A stretch of DNA of 51,713 nt from Micrococcales bacterium (lineage in GTDB: Bacteria > Actinomycetota > Actinomycetes > Actinomycetales > Microbacteriaceae): assembly GCA_024639965.1 (NCBI GenBank), contig JAHEGC010000001.1:76187-127899 (forward strand), written 5' to 3'. Made by a program: the position numbers and the translations under genes. Positions 18,566 to 27,962 of the stretch are shown in pieces. Every line of letters starts with the position of its first letter. Position 1 is the first letter of the stretch. A model generated the notes under the pieces. It saw only the letters and a program-made list of their open reading frames with translations, did not search any database and was not told the origin of the DNA.

Positions 18566-19435
18566 ATGAGCGAACCCGCCACCCACATCATCGTCGTCAC
18601 CGGAATGTCCGGTGCGGGGCGCTCCACCGCTGCTCACGCCCTCGAGGACGGAGGTTGGCGCGTCATTGACAATCTGCCGGCCGAACTGCTGCCGTCGCTG
18701 GTCGAACTCGCGCGTCACCCCGACCAGGGTCTGTCTCGAGTCGCCGTCGTGGTCGATGTCCGTGGCGGAGACTCCATCGAAGACCTGGTTCCTCTCCTCG
18801 GGGATCTTCGCGCCCGGCTGGACGTGCGCGTGCTCTTCCTCGACGCGACCGATGCGGATCTCATCAAACGTTTCGAAAGTGTTCGGCGCCCGCACCCGCT
18901 TCAAGGGAAAGGGACCATTTCGGACGGAATCCGGCTCGAACGGGAGCGACTCGCGAATCTGCGCGACATGGCGGACGTCGTCGTCGACACGACGGGACTC
19001 AATGTTCACCAAACAACGACTCTTGTGTTTGATTCGTTCAAATCGGACACCATCCCCGACGTCAATGTCGTCGTGGAGTCGTTCGGCTTCAAACACGGCC
19101 TCCCCGCCGATGCCGACATCGTGGCTGACGTGCGATTCTTGCCCAATCCCTTCTGGAGCGAGGCGCTGCGCAACGAGACGGGGCTCCACCCGGACGTTGC
19201 GGCGTTCGTGCTGGGTCAAGCCGACGTCGAACAATTTCTCGCGGGTCTCGTCATGTTGATTGAGGCCACCCTGAGGGGGTATATCCGCGAGAATAAGCGC
19301 CACGCGACCATCGCAATAGGATGTACGGGAGGCAAACACCGCAGCGTGGCCATCGCGGAGGAACTCGCTCGTCGCATCGACGTGAATCCTGGCGTGTCGG
19401 TCAGCCGAAAGCATCGCGACATCGGTCGCAACTAG
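18566..19435 (+). CDS. rapZ: RapZ/YvcJ family nucleotide-binding protein
   Basis: 289 residues. Walker A is GMSGAGRST (residues 13-21), with Arg in place of the usual Lys at 19; this variant is familiar in actinobacterial members. VIDNLPAELLP follows, and the C-terminal domain carries the conserved CTGGKHRSVAIAEEL. In E. coli RapZ is an RNA-binding adaptor for RNase E that controls GlmS; in Gram-positives the role of YvcJ is less clear. Position between uvrC and whiA is the standard actinobacterial arrangement. 15 nt separate it from whiA. Confidence 0.95.
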   Translation: MSEPATHIIVVTGMSGAGRSTAAHALEDGGWRVIDNLPAELLPSLVELARHPDQGLSRVAVVVDVRGGDSIEDLVPLLGDLRARLDVRVLFLDATDADLIKRFESVRRPHPLQGKGTISDGIRLERERLANLRDMADVVVDTTGLNVHQTTTLVFDSFKSDTIPDVNVVVESFGFKHGLPADADIVADVRFLPNPFWSEALRNETGLHPDVAAFVLGQADVEQFLAGLVMLIEATLRGYIRENKRHATIAIGCTGGKHRSVAIAEELARRIDVNPGVSVSRKHRDIGRN

Positions 19436-19450
19436 AGCAGGAAGATCACC

Positions 19451-20425
19451 ATGTCACTCACCGCGACGGTCAAGGACGAAGTTCTCGGACTCCCCGAGGC
19501 CGCTCCGTCGACGCGTCTCGCGGAACTCGCCACGATTCTGCGCTTCGGTGGCTGGCTGCATCTCGTCGGGGGCAAACTCGCAGTCGAGGTCAAACTTGAT
19601 CACGCCGGCGTCGCCCAGCTCGTGCGGTCTACCGTCCAGCGCGCACTCGGCGTTCCCTCGACGTCGAAGACGGTTGCACCCACCGCACATGAAAAGTACG
19701 AAACCTACGTCATTCAGGTGACGGAGGGCGCCGACAAATTGGCGCTCACCACCGGACTGCTCGACACCCGCCGTCGTGCGGTGCGCGGACTCCCCAACAA
19801 ACTCACGACGGCGCCCATCGGCGACGTGGTCGGAATTCTCCGCGGAGCGTTCCTCGCTCGTGGCATCGTGTCCGATCCGGGTCGCAGCCACACCATCGAG
19901 ATCGCGGCTCCCACCAACGAAGCCGCAATGGCACTCGTCGGGGCGTGTGGTCGTTGCGGAATCGCCGCGAAGACCCGCGATGTGCGTGGCGGATTCCGTG
20001 TGGTCATCAAGGATTCGGATGCCATCTCCGCATTCCTCACCTACATCGGCGCGACGACGAGTCTCGAGCGATGGACCGAGGCGCGCGCTACCCGAGAGAT
20101 TCGGGCAAACGCGAACCGCCTCGTCAATTTCGACGACGCCAACCTCCGTCGCAGTGCTCAAGCCGCGGTTGCCGCGTGCGCCCGCGTGGAGCGCGCCTTC
20201 GCGATTCTCGGTGACGACATCCCCGATCACCTCTCCTACGCGGGCAGGTTGCGCCTCGACCACCGCGACGCGAGCCTCGACGAACTCGGACATTACGCGA
20301 ACCCCGTCATGACGAAGGACGCCGTTGCGGGTCGAATTCGCCGCCTCCTCGCGATGGCCGACAAAAAGGCCTCTGATCTGGGAATTCCGTCGACCTCCGA
20401 CGGCATCCCCGACGACATCGACTAA
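19451..20425 (+). CDS. whiA: WhiA family DNA-binding regulator
   Basis: 324 residues. The first two thirds resemble a degenerate LAGLIDADG homing-endonuclease fold (LAELATILRFGGWLH, GLLDTRRRAVRGLP, LRGAFLARG), and the C-terminal part is a helix-turn-helix (RRSAQAAVAACARVERAFA...SLDELGHYANPVMTKDAVAGRI). In Streptomyces WhiA with WhiB controls sporulation septation; in non-sporulating actinobacteria and firmicutes it is retained and linked to division or central metabolism. An AGGAAG ribosome binding site precedes the ATG, so the gene is leadered and probably co-transcribed with rapZ. Followed after 31 bp by sodA. Confidence 0.95.
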   Translation: MSLTATVKDEVLGLPEAAPSTRLAELATILRFGGWLHLVGGKLAVEVKLDHAGVAQLVRSTVQRALGVPSTSKTVAPTAHEKYETYVIQVTEGADKLALTTGLLDTRRRAVRGLPNKLTTAPIGDVVGILRGAFLARGIVSDPGRSHTIEIAAPTNEAAMALVGACGRCGIAAKTRDVRGGFRVVIKDSDAISAFLTYIGATTSLERWTEARATREIRANANRLVNFDDANLRRSAQAAVAACARVERAFAILGDDIPDHLSYAGRLRLDHRDASLDELGHYANPVMTKDAVAGRIRRLLAMADKKASDLGIPSTSDGIPDDID

Positions 20426-20456
20426 CGACATCACCGCACAACGAAAGGACCAACCC

Positions 20457-21083
20457 ATGGCCACCTACGCACTCCCCGAATTGACCTACGACTACGCCGC
20501 GCTCGAACCGCACATCTCGGCGCGCATCATGGAACTTCACCACTCCAAGCACCACGCAGCCTACGTGGCCGGCGCAAACGCCGCTCTCGACCAGATGGAG
20601 GAAGCCCGTTCGACGAACTCCTTCGGCGCGATCAACAAGCTCGAGAAGGATCTTGCATTCCACCTCGGCGGTCACATCAACCACTCGATTTTCTGGACGA
20701 ACCTCACGCCCGACGCGCAGGGCCGCCCTTCCGGTGAGCTCGCCGCCGCGATCGACGAGTTCTTCGGCTCGTTCGACGCCTTTCAGGCACACTTCTCCGC
20801 CGCGAGCTTGGGAATCCAGGGAAGCGGTTGGGGAATCCTCTCGTGGGACCCGGTGGGGGCACGTCTCATCATCCAGCAGCTTTTCGATCAGCAGGCGAAC
20901 ACCGCTCAGGGCACGATTCCGCTCCTGCAGCTCGACATGTGGGAGCACGCCTTCTACCTCGATTACCAGAATGTCAAGGCGGATTATGTGAAGGCCTTCT
21001 GGAACATCGTCAACTGGGAGAATGTCGCGGCGCGTTTCGAGGCCGCACGCGCCCACACCGCGGGAATTTTGCTACTCTCATAG
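20457..21083 (+). CDS. sodA: Superoxide dismutase, Fe/Mn family (probably Mn)
   Basis: 208 residues from the ATG at 20457, which has AAAGGA upstream; an in-frame extension to 20325 lies inside whiA and is ignored. Metal ligands are H28, H76, D160 and H164 (in DMWEHAFYLDYQN). Gln145, at the position that is His in the M. tuberculosis Fe enzyme, together with Gly72 in HLGGHINHS, argues for manganese. No signal peptide, so cytoplasmic. It converts superoxide to oxygen and hydrogen peroxide. The gene sits between whiA and gap and ends in a hairpin with a long T-rich tail. Confidence 0.95.
   Translation: MATYALPELTYDYAALEPHISARIMELHHSKHHAAYVAGANAALDQMEEARSTNSFGAINKLEKDLAFHLGGHINHSIFWTNLTPDAQGRPSGELAAAIDEFFGSFDAFQAHFSAASLGIQGSGWGILSWDPVGARLIIQQLFDQQANTAQGTIPLLQLDMWEHAFYLDYQNVKADYVKAFWNIVNWENVAARFEAARAHTAGILLLS
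21070..21078 (+). promoter_or_regulatory. Candidate extended -10 promoter for gap, inside the end of sodA
   Basis: TGCTACTCT matches TGn followed by TANNNT. No -35 box is seen, which extended -10 promoters can do without. Transcription would start near 21085, just before the hairpin at 21089. Confidence 0.35.
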
Positions 21084-21088
21084 GTAAG

Positions 21089-21125
21089 GGTGACGTCGCC
21101 AGCAGCACGTCTCCTTTTATTTTTT
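21089..21125 (+). terminator. Hairpin with T-rich tail between sodA and gap
   Basis: GGTGACGT pairs with ACGTCTCC (21089-21096 with 21107-21114, one T-T mismatch) around a 10-nt loop, followed by 11 bases of which ten are T. It reads as the sodA terminator. If gap starts at 21085 it would instead lie in the gap leader and could act as an attenuator. Confidence 0.65.
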
Positions 21126-21149
21126 CCACCACCACACACCTCCCGTTAG

Positions 21150-22160
<1,011 letters not shown>

Positions 22161-23372
22161 ATGACGCTCCGCACGCTGGATTCGCTGGGCGATCTCGCCG
22201 GCAAGACGGTGGTCGTTCGCTGCGACTTCAACGTGCCTCTGGCCGACGGTGTCATCACCGACGACGGTCGCATTCGCGCATCGCTACCGACGCTCCAACG
22301 CCTGTTGGCGGCGGGGGCAGCGGTCGTGGCTATCTCGCACCTCGGTCGGCCCGAAGGCACACCGGAAGCGAGATTTTCTCTCGCTCCGGTTGCGAAGCGT
22401 CTGGGCGAATTGCTCGATGCTCCGGTGGCGTTCGCGAGTGACACTGTTGGCCCGGACGCGACGGCCCGCCGTGCGTCACTCGCTCCCGGACAGGTTCTCG
22501 TTCTCGAGAACCTCCGTTTCGATCCCCGCGAGACGTCGAAAGCCGAAGACGATCGCCGCGAGTTCGCCGCCCTGCTCACCGCCGGTGCCGACGCCTTCGT
22601 ATCCGACGGATTCGGCGTGGTTCACCGCAAGCAGGCGAGCGTCTTCGAAGCGGCACAATTGGTGCCGAGCGCTGCCGGCCTCCTCGTCTCCGCTGAGACG
22701 GCAGTGCTGCACCGCCTCACCACCGACACCGCACGGCCGTATACCGTCGTTCTCGGGGGGTCCAAGGTTTCGGACAAGCTCGGGGTCATCGAGCATCTCC
22801 TTCCTCGCGTAGACCGCTTGCTCATCGGTGGCGGAATGCTCTTCACCTTCCTCAAGGCGCAAGGCTACGCAATCGGTGGCTCGTTATGCGAGGTCGATCA
22901 ACTCGACACCGCACGTCGCTATCTCGCCGACGCCGAGTCGCGTGGCGTTGAGATTGTTCTCCCGACCGACGTCATCGTCGCGTCGAAATTTGGTGCCGAT
23001 GCCGAAACCGCCATCGCGCCGATTGACGAAATCGAAACAACCGTCATCGGACCGAACGGCCTCGGGCTCGACATCGGTCCGGAGACCGCGAAACGGTTCG
23101 CGGAGCTTGTGGCGTCGTCCAAAACCGTGTTCTGGAACGGTCCGATGGGCGTTTTCGAGCTCGCCCCCTTCGCGGGTGGCACTCGCGCGGTGGCTGAGGC
23201 GTTGACGAAGGTCGACGGGCTTGGCGTCGTTGGCGGGGGAGACTCCGCCGCGGCTGTTCGCGCGCTCGGTTTCGACGAACGCGCTTTTGGTCACATTTCG
23301 ACCGGAGGCGGTGCGAGCCTCGAATTCCTCGAGGGTAAAGCACTTCCCGGACTGGAGGTATTGGGATGGTAG
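22161..23372 (+). CDS. pgk: Phosphoglycerate kinase
   Basis: 403 residues. VVRCDFNVPLADG at the N-terminus, the substrate arginines in LPTLQRLLAAGAAVVAISHLGRPEG, DGFGVVHRKQAS, the hinge-region VVLGGSKVSDKLGVI, and the C-terminal nucleotide loop GGGDSAAAVRALG. The usual GTAHR-like segment is GVVHRK here. It transfers the acyl phosphate of 1,3-bisphosphoglycerate to ADP. Starts directly after the gap stop codon and ends 7 nt inside tpiA. Confidence 0.97.
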   Translation: MTLRTLDSLGDLAGKTVVVRCDFNVPLADGVITDDGRIRASLPTLQRLLAAGAAVVAISHLGRPEGTPEARFSLAPVAKRLGELLDAPVAFASDTVGPDATARRASLAPGQVLVLENLRFDPRETSKAEDDRREFAALLTAGADAFVSDGFGVVHRKQASVFEAAQLVPSAAGLLVSAETAVLHRLTTDTARPYTVVLGGSKVSDKLGVIEHLLPRVDRLLIGGGMLFTFLKAQGYAIGGSLCEVDQLDTARRYLADAESRGVEIVLPTDVIVASKFGADAETAIAPIDEIETTVIGPNGLGLDIGPETAKRFAELVASSKTVFWNGPMGVFELAPFAGGTRAVAEALTKVDGLGVVGGGDSAAAVRALGFDERAFGHISTGGGASLEFLEGKALPGLEVLGW

Positions 23373-24151
23373 ATCGTCGACCGCTCATCGCGGGCAACTG
23401 GAAAATGAACTTCGACCACCTGCGCGCCATCGCGTTCGTCCAGAAGTTTGCGTGGACTCTCAAGGACGCGAAGTTTCCCACGACCGAAGTCGAGGTCGCT
23501 CTCTTCCCTCCGTTCACCGATATCCGTTCGGTTCAGACCACAATCGAAAGCGACGGCCTCGGCTTCGCGTTCGGCGCACAGGATCTCTCGCCTTTCGAGT
23601 CGGGCGCTCACACGGGAGACATCTCTGGGGAAATGCTCGCGAAGCTCGGTTGCCGTTACGTCATCATCGGTCACTCGGAGCGTCGTCAGGATCACCACGA
23701 GGATGACGCGATTGTGTCCGCAAAAACCGTCGCCGCCATCGCCAGTGGCTTGATCCCCGTAATCTGCGTCGGCGAGACGAGCGACGACCTCGAAAAGTTC
23801 GGTGCGAGCGCAGTTCCGGTCGGTCAACTTCGCGAAGTTCTTACCGCGCTGAAGCCTGACGCGGAAATCGTCGTCGCTTACGAGCCCGTCTGGGCAATCG
23901 GATCGGGGCAGGCGGCAACTCCGAAACAAGCCCAAGACGTCTGCGCTGCTCTTCGTGCCGTCATCGCCGAAGAGATGTCCCCCGAAGCTGCCGAAGCCAC
24001 ACGGGTTCTCTACGGTGGAAGCGTCAAGTCCTCGAACATCGCCTCGTTCCTCCGCGAAAAAGACGTCGACGGCGCTCTCGTAGGCGGTGCGAGCCTCGAC
24101 GCGGAAGAGTTCGCCAAGATTGTTCAGTTCCCTCGGCACGTCATCGCGTAA
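23366..24151 (+). CDS. tpiA: Triosephosphate isomerase
   Basis: 261 residues. N-terminal RPLIAGNWKMNFDH holds the substrate asparagine and lysine; His103 in IIGHSERR and catalytic Glu173 in VVAYEPVWAIGSG are intact; the phosphate-binding LYGGSVKSSN and VGGASLDAEEF close the barrel. It interconverts dihydroxyacetone phosphate and glyceraldehyde 3-phosphate. The start overlaps the end of pgk by 7 nt, with GGATGG there as part of the translation signal. secG follows 12 nt after the stop. Confidence 0.98.
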   Translation: MVDRRPLIAGNWKMNFDHLRAIAFVQKFAWTLKDAKFPTTEVEVALFPPFTDIRSVQTTIESDGLGFAFGAQDLSPFESGAHTGDISGEMLAKLGCRYVIIGHSERRQDHHEDDAIVSAKTVAAIASGLIPVICVGETSDDLEKFGASAVPVGQLREVLTALKPDAEIVVAYEPVWAIGSGQAATPKQAQDVCAALRAVIAEEMSPEAAEATRVLYGGSVKSSNIASFLREKDVDGALVGGASLDAEEFAKIVQFPRHVIA

Positions 24152-24163
24152 ACTGGAGACACC

Positions 24164-24412
24164 ATGGACATTCTTTACATCATCATGCAGGTCATCCTCG
24201 CTCTGACGAGCATCCTGCTGACCCTCACGATTCTCTTGCACCGCGGTCGCGGTGGCGGACTGTCCGACATGTTCGGCGGTGGGGTGTCCACCACTCTCGG
24301 TTCCAGCGGTGTCGCGGAGCGCAACCTCAATCGCCTCACCATCATCATCGCGGTGATCTGGGTGTTGTCCATCATCACGATCGGGCTGTTCGTCCGATTC
24401 CAGCTGGTTTAA
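24164..24412 (+). CDS. secG: Preprotein translocase subunit SecG
   Basis: 82 residues. Two membrane helices, about residues 3-22 and 50-74, are joined by a glycine-rich cytoplasmic loop (LHRGRGGGLSDMFGGG) and a short SSGVAERNLNRLT stretch, the SecG signature. It is a small partner of SecYE in the inner membrane. GGAG precedes the ATG. Its stop codon is embedded in TAAGGAG, the ribosome binding site of rbpA, so the two are translated together. Placement after tpiA is standard in actinobacteria. Confidence 0.94.
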   Translation: MDILYIIMQVILALTSILLTLTILLHRGRGGGLSDMFGGGVSTTLGSSGVAERNLNRLTIIIAVIWVLSIITIGLFVRFQLV

Positions 24413-24423
24413 GGAGTAACACC

Positions 24424-24774
24424 ATGGCCGGAGGAAGCGCCATTCGCGGTACCCGTGTCGGTAGCGGCCCCATGGGCGAGCACGACCACGGAAACCACGC
24501 CGATCGAATCTCGGTTTCTTACTGGGACGCCCAGGGAAATGAGACGGTGCGTTTCTACGCTGCCGACGTTCCCGCTGATCAGATTCCTGAATTCATCGAC
24601 TCTCCGACGACCGGTCTTCCCGCGGGTCGCGACAAGGCCAATCCGCCGCAGGTACAGAAGGCCGAGCCCTACAAGACTCACCTCGCCTATGTAAAAGAGC
24701 GTCGCACCGAGGAAGAGGCTGCGCAAATCCTCGCCGACGCACTAGAGCGCCTTCGCGCAAACGGTCGCCCGTAA
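24424..24774 (+). CDS. rbpA: RNA polymerase-binding protein RbpA, lacking zinc-binding cysteines
   Basis: 116 residues. The N-terminal IRGTRVGSGPMGEHD and the C-terminal sigma-interaction part (EPYKTHLAYVKERRTEEEA) are clear RbpA features. RbpA is an actinobacterial factor that binds the housekeeping sigma factor and stabilises the open complex. In Streptomyces-type proteins the core contains a CxxC zinc site; here the same place reads IPEFIDSPTTGLPAG and the whole protein has no cysteine, so zinc cannot be held there. Last gene of the gap operon; only 4 nt separate it from the convergent pgl. Confidence 0.92.
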   Translation: MAGGSAIRGTRVGSGPMGEHDHGNHADRISVSYWDAQGNETVRFYAADVPADQIPEFIDSPTTGLPAGRDKANPPQVQKAEPYKTHLAYVKERRTEEEAAQILADALERLRANGRP

Positions 24775-24778
24775 CCAC

Positions 24779-25501
24779 CTAGAGACGAGCTGCCGCGGAC
24801 TCGTCAACCCAGACCACGGTCTCTTCGACGCCGTGAAGGCCGGCTGCCGGTGTCGCGTCGACCGACGCATCGGACATGAGCCGTTCGATTGCCTCGGCCT
24901 TGTCGTCGCCCGCCGCGACGATCCAGACGTGTCGTCCACCGTTGAGCGCGTCCAGAGTGAGAGATAGGCGGCGCTGGGGAGGCTTCGGTGAGTTGTCGAC
25001 GGCGATGACGAGTTCTCCGGTCGAACCGTGGGGGAGTCCGGGAAAAAGGCTCGCCACGTGCCCGTCCGGACCGATGCCGTTGAGCACCACATCAAATCGG
25101 GGGCGATTTCCCAATTCGGCCCGTAGGAGAGAGCGGAACTCATCCCGAGCGTCGTCGACGCTCTGGCCGACATCCGACGGGAAGCGGTGCACGTTCGTAG
25201 CGGGGATCGCAACGTGATCGAGAAGGGCCGCAGTGGCCTGACCCTCGTTTCTATCCGGGTCACCGGCGGGAACAAATCGCTCGTCTCCCCACCAGAGGTG
25301 AACGAGATTCCACGCGATCGACTGGGCGCGGGGGTCTCGCAGAACGGCCGCGAGCGCACCGATTCCGACGGTTCCCCCCGTCAGAACGATGTCCGCGCGA
25401 CCGCGGGCGAACGTTGCATCGACGATTTCATCGAGCAACGCCGTCGCGACCGCGGTTTCGACCGCACCGCGGTCGGGAAACACGACAAGACGACGCATCA
25501 T
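24779..25501 (-). CDS. pgl: 6-phosphogluconolactonase
   Basis: 240 residues from the ATG at 25501, which overlaps the opcA stop by one base (TGATG); a second ATG follows at once at 25498. Family motifs are VLTGGTVGIGALAA, HLWWGDERFVP, NRPRFDVVLNGIGPDGH and FPGLPHGS. It hydrolyses 6-phosphogluconolactone, the second step of the oxidative pentose phosphate pathway, right after zwf/opcA. Last gene of a six-gene minus-strand operon. There is no obvious terminator, only a 6-bp T-less hairpin inside its final codons (24784-24805). Confidence 0.94.
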   Translation of the reverse strand: MMRRLVVFPDRGAVETAVATALLDEIVDATFARGRADIVLTGGTVGIGALAAVLRDPRAQSIAWNLVHLWWGDERFVPAGDPDRNEGQATAALLDHVAIPATNVHRFPSDVGQSVDDARDEFRSLLRAELGNRPRFDVVLNGIGPDGHVASLFPGLPHGSTGELVIAVDNSPKPPQRRLSLTLDALNGGRHVWIVAAGDDKAEAIERLMSDASVDATPAAGLHGVEETVVWVDESAAARL

Positions 25502-26454
25502 CAGATGAGCGGTGACTCGGTGACGAGCGTCGGAACGCCTTTCGTCAATACTCGACCGAACACGACGTCGGGGTCGAGCCGGCGCAATTCCTCGGCGAGA
25601 CAATCACCGAGGTTGCGCAACGGCAACGAAATGACGTGGTCCGGTTGACCCGGTTGAGTGAGGTGAGCGAAGCCCGGTTCCGTGCGTTCGAGCACAATCG
25701 ACCCGTTACGACACTCAATCTCGGCGCGAATAATGTTTCCAAGTTCGCTCTTCGGGTGCAACTCGAGTTCGACGGGAACGCCGAGTTCGCTGCGAAGCCA
25801 CGCTCCGAGAAGAATCGGGGCGGAGTTGTCGAGAGCGCCGGAGACGCGTGCCGCGGTGATTCCCAGATCAATGCCGCCATCCAATGTCGCGGCGAGGAGC
25901 CCCCTCCACTGCGTGATGCGCGTCCAACCGAGGTCGACGTCACCGGGCTCGTAATCCTCGGCGAGCACCCGAAGCAGGTCAATGGGATTTTTGGAATTGA
26001 TGGTGTCGGCGATTCGGTGCCCGGCGACCTGGCCGAGTGACGTCTCGGACATGTTTCGTGGTGCCGCGTCGGGCCACCAGACGACCATCGGTGCGTCGGG
26101 CAGGAGCAATCCGTTAATAAGCCCCTGGGGGTCGGAGACAAGTTCGTCCGACGCGTTGAGGATGATGACCTCACTCGCGCCCGCATCGCCACCGAGACGA
26201 AGTTCCGCATCGAGTGGGACCGTTTGGTTCGCGTTTGTCACCAGGTTGATGACGATGATGCGCATCGGATGCTCGCGCGACGCCTCATTCGCCGCGGCAA
26301 TCGCCGTCTCCGCGTTATCGTCTGTCGTCGTGATGACGAGCGTGAGTACACGACCGAGCGCGACCGCGCCACCTTCTTCTCGAGCATGCTGAAGCGCCTT
26401 GAGAATGTTCGCGACCGTGGTGTCGGGAAGTGGGATGATCACGGTCGCCTCCAT
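25501..26454 (-). CDS. opcA: Glucose-6-phosphate dehydrogenase assembly protein OpcA
   Basis: 317 residues, similar in length to actinobacterial OpcA. Recognisable parts are MEATVIIPLPDTTVANILKA, a central LLLPDAPMVVWWPDAAP and FAHLTQPGQPDHVISLPLR. The protein is required in cyanobacteria for assembly or redox activation of Zwf and is always next to zwf in actinobacteria; its mechanism in this phylum is less clear. Start lies 16 nt inside the end of zwf, and the stop overlaps pgl by one base. Confidence 0.93.
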   Translation of the reverse strand: MEATVIIPLPDTTVANILKALQHAREEGGAVALGRVLTLVITTTDDNAETAIAAANEASREHPMRIIVINLVTNANQTVPLDAELRLGGDAGASEVIILNASDELVSDPQGLINGLLLPDAPMVVWWPDAAPRNMSETSLGQVAGHRIADTINSKNPIDLLRVLAEDYEPGDVDLGWTRITQWRGLLAATLDGGIDLGITAARVSGALDNSAPILLGAWLRSELGVPVELELHPKSELGNIIRAEIECRNGSIVLERTEPGFAHLTQPGQPDHVISLPLRNLGDCLAEELRRLDPDVVFGRVLTKGVPTLVTESPLI

Positions 26455-27962
26455 TCACGGCCGTCACGGCGCAGAAGTTCGTGGGCCGATTCCGGACCCC
26501 ACGAGCCGGGTGCGTACTGCTCGGGCTTCCCTCCCGATGCCCAAAACTCCTCGATCGGATCGAGAATCTGCCACGATAGTTCAACTTCTTCGTGACGGGG
26601 AAACAGGGGAGGATCACCAAGGAGCACGTCAAGGATGAGTCGTTCGTAGGCCTCGGGGCTCTCTTCGGTGAACGCGTGTCCGTACCCGAAGTCCATGGTG
26701 ACGTCGCGGACCTGCATGCCCGCTCCGGGAACTTTCGACCCGAACTTCATCGTGACACCCTCATCGGGTTGAACGCGGATTACGAGGGCGTTCTGGGAAA
26801 GGCTCGAGATTTGAGATGATTCGAACAAGTACTGCGGTGCCTGCTTGAACACGACGGCGATTTCCGTGACGCGACGACCGAGCCTCTTCCCGGCGCGCAG
26901 ATAGAACGGCACACCGCTCCAACGGCGTGTGTCAATGTCGAGTCGCATCGCGGCGAATGTTTCGGTCACGGAGTTAGGGTTCATGCCCTCCTCCTCCAGG
27001 AAGCCCGGGACCTTGATTCCGCCCTGCCACCCGGACGAGTACTGTCCGCGTGCGGTGGCTCGGGAGAGATCGACGGGCAATTGCACCGCCTTGAGGACCT
27101 TCTCCTTCTCGGCGCGCAGATCGGCCGCGGCGAACGACACGGGTTCCTCCATCGCGGTCAGCGCGAGGAGTTGCAGGAGGTGGTTCTGAATGACGTCGCG
27201 AGCGGCTCCGATGCCGTCGTAATACCCTGCGCGGCCGCCGACGCCGACATCTTCCGCCATCGTGATTTGCACGTGGTCGACGTAGTTCGCGTTCCAAATC
27301 GGCTCGTAAAACATGTTCGCGAAACGGAGCGCGAGGATGTTTTGCACCGTCTCTTTTCCGAGATAGTGATCGATACGGAACACCGCATCCGGCGGAAACA
27401 CTGACTCGACGACGGCGTTGAGTTCTCGTGCCGTTTTCAGGTCCGAACCGAACGGCTTCTCGATGACCACACGGCGCCACTGGTTATCTTCTGGCGTGGC
27501 GAGCCCGCTTCGGCGAAGTTGCTCGGTGACGAGCGGGAACGAGCGCGGGGGAATTGAAAGGTAGAACGCGTGGTTTCCCATGGTTCCGCGCTCTCGATCG
27601 AGTTCGGCAATGGTTTCGCCGAGACGATCGAACGCGGCATCATCGTCGAAATCACCCGTGACGAAGCGGATTCCATCGCTGAGTTGGCGCCATACGTCTT
27701 CGCGGAACGGCGTGCGCGCATATTCCTTGACCGAGTCGTGCACAACCTTCATGAAGTCCTGGTTGTCCCAATCCCGTCGGGCGAAGCCGACGAGCGCAAA
27801 ACCGGGTGGCAACAGACCGCGGTTCGCGAGGTCGTACACCGCCGGCATCAATTTCTTGCGTGACAAATCTCCCGTCACTCCGAAAATGATGAGCCCCGAG
27901 GGTCCGGCGATTCGCCCAAGACGGCGATCGCTCGGGTCACGTAGGGGATTAGCAAAGGTCAC
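26439..27962 (-). CDS. zwf: Glucose-6-phosphate 1-dehydrogenase
   Basis: 507 residues from the GTG at 27962, which overlaps the pgi stop in GTGA; seven further residues upstream in frame would be inside pgi. The nucleotide-binding FGVTGDLSRKKLMPA and the active-site RIDHYLGKETVQNIL are intact. It oxidises glucose 6-phosphate to 6-phosphogluconolactone with NADP, entry of the oxidative pentose phosphate pathway. Neighbours on both sides (pgi, opcA, pgl) act on the same metabolites. Confidence 0.97.
   Translation of the reverse strand: MTFANPLRDPSDRRLGRIAGPSGLIIFGVTGDLSRKKLMPAVYDLANRGLLPPGFALVGFARRDWDNQDFMKVVHDSVKEYARTPFREDVWRQLSDGIRFVTGDFDDDAAFDRLGETIAELDRERGTMGNHAFYLSIPPRSFPLVTEQLRRSGLATPEDNQWRRVVIEKPFGSDLKTARELNAVVESVFPPDAVFRIDHYLGKETVQNILALRFANMFYEPIWNANYVDHVQITMAEDVGVGGRAGYYDGIGAARDVIQNHLLQLLALTAMEEPVSFAAADLRAEKEKVLKAVQLPVDLSRATARGQYSSGWQGGIKVPGFLEEEGMNPNSVTETFAAMRLDIDTRRWSGVPFYLRAGKRLGRRVTEIAVVFKQAPQYLFESSQISSLSQNALVIRVQPDEGVTMKFGSKVPGAGMQVRDVTMDFGYGHAFTEESPEAYERLILDVLLGDPPLFPRHEEVELSWQILDPIEEFWASGGKPEQYAPGSWGPESAHELLRRDGREWRRP

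Noticed and set aside
24784-24805. GACGAG/CTCGTC inverted repeat as a terminator between rbpA and pgl
   Set aside because: No T tract on either side and it lies inside the final pgl codons; too weak to annotate as a terminator.
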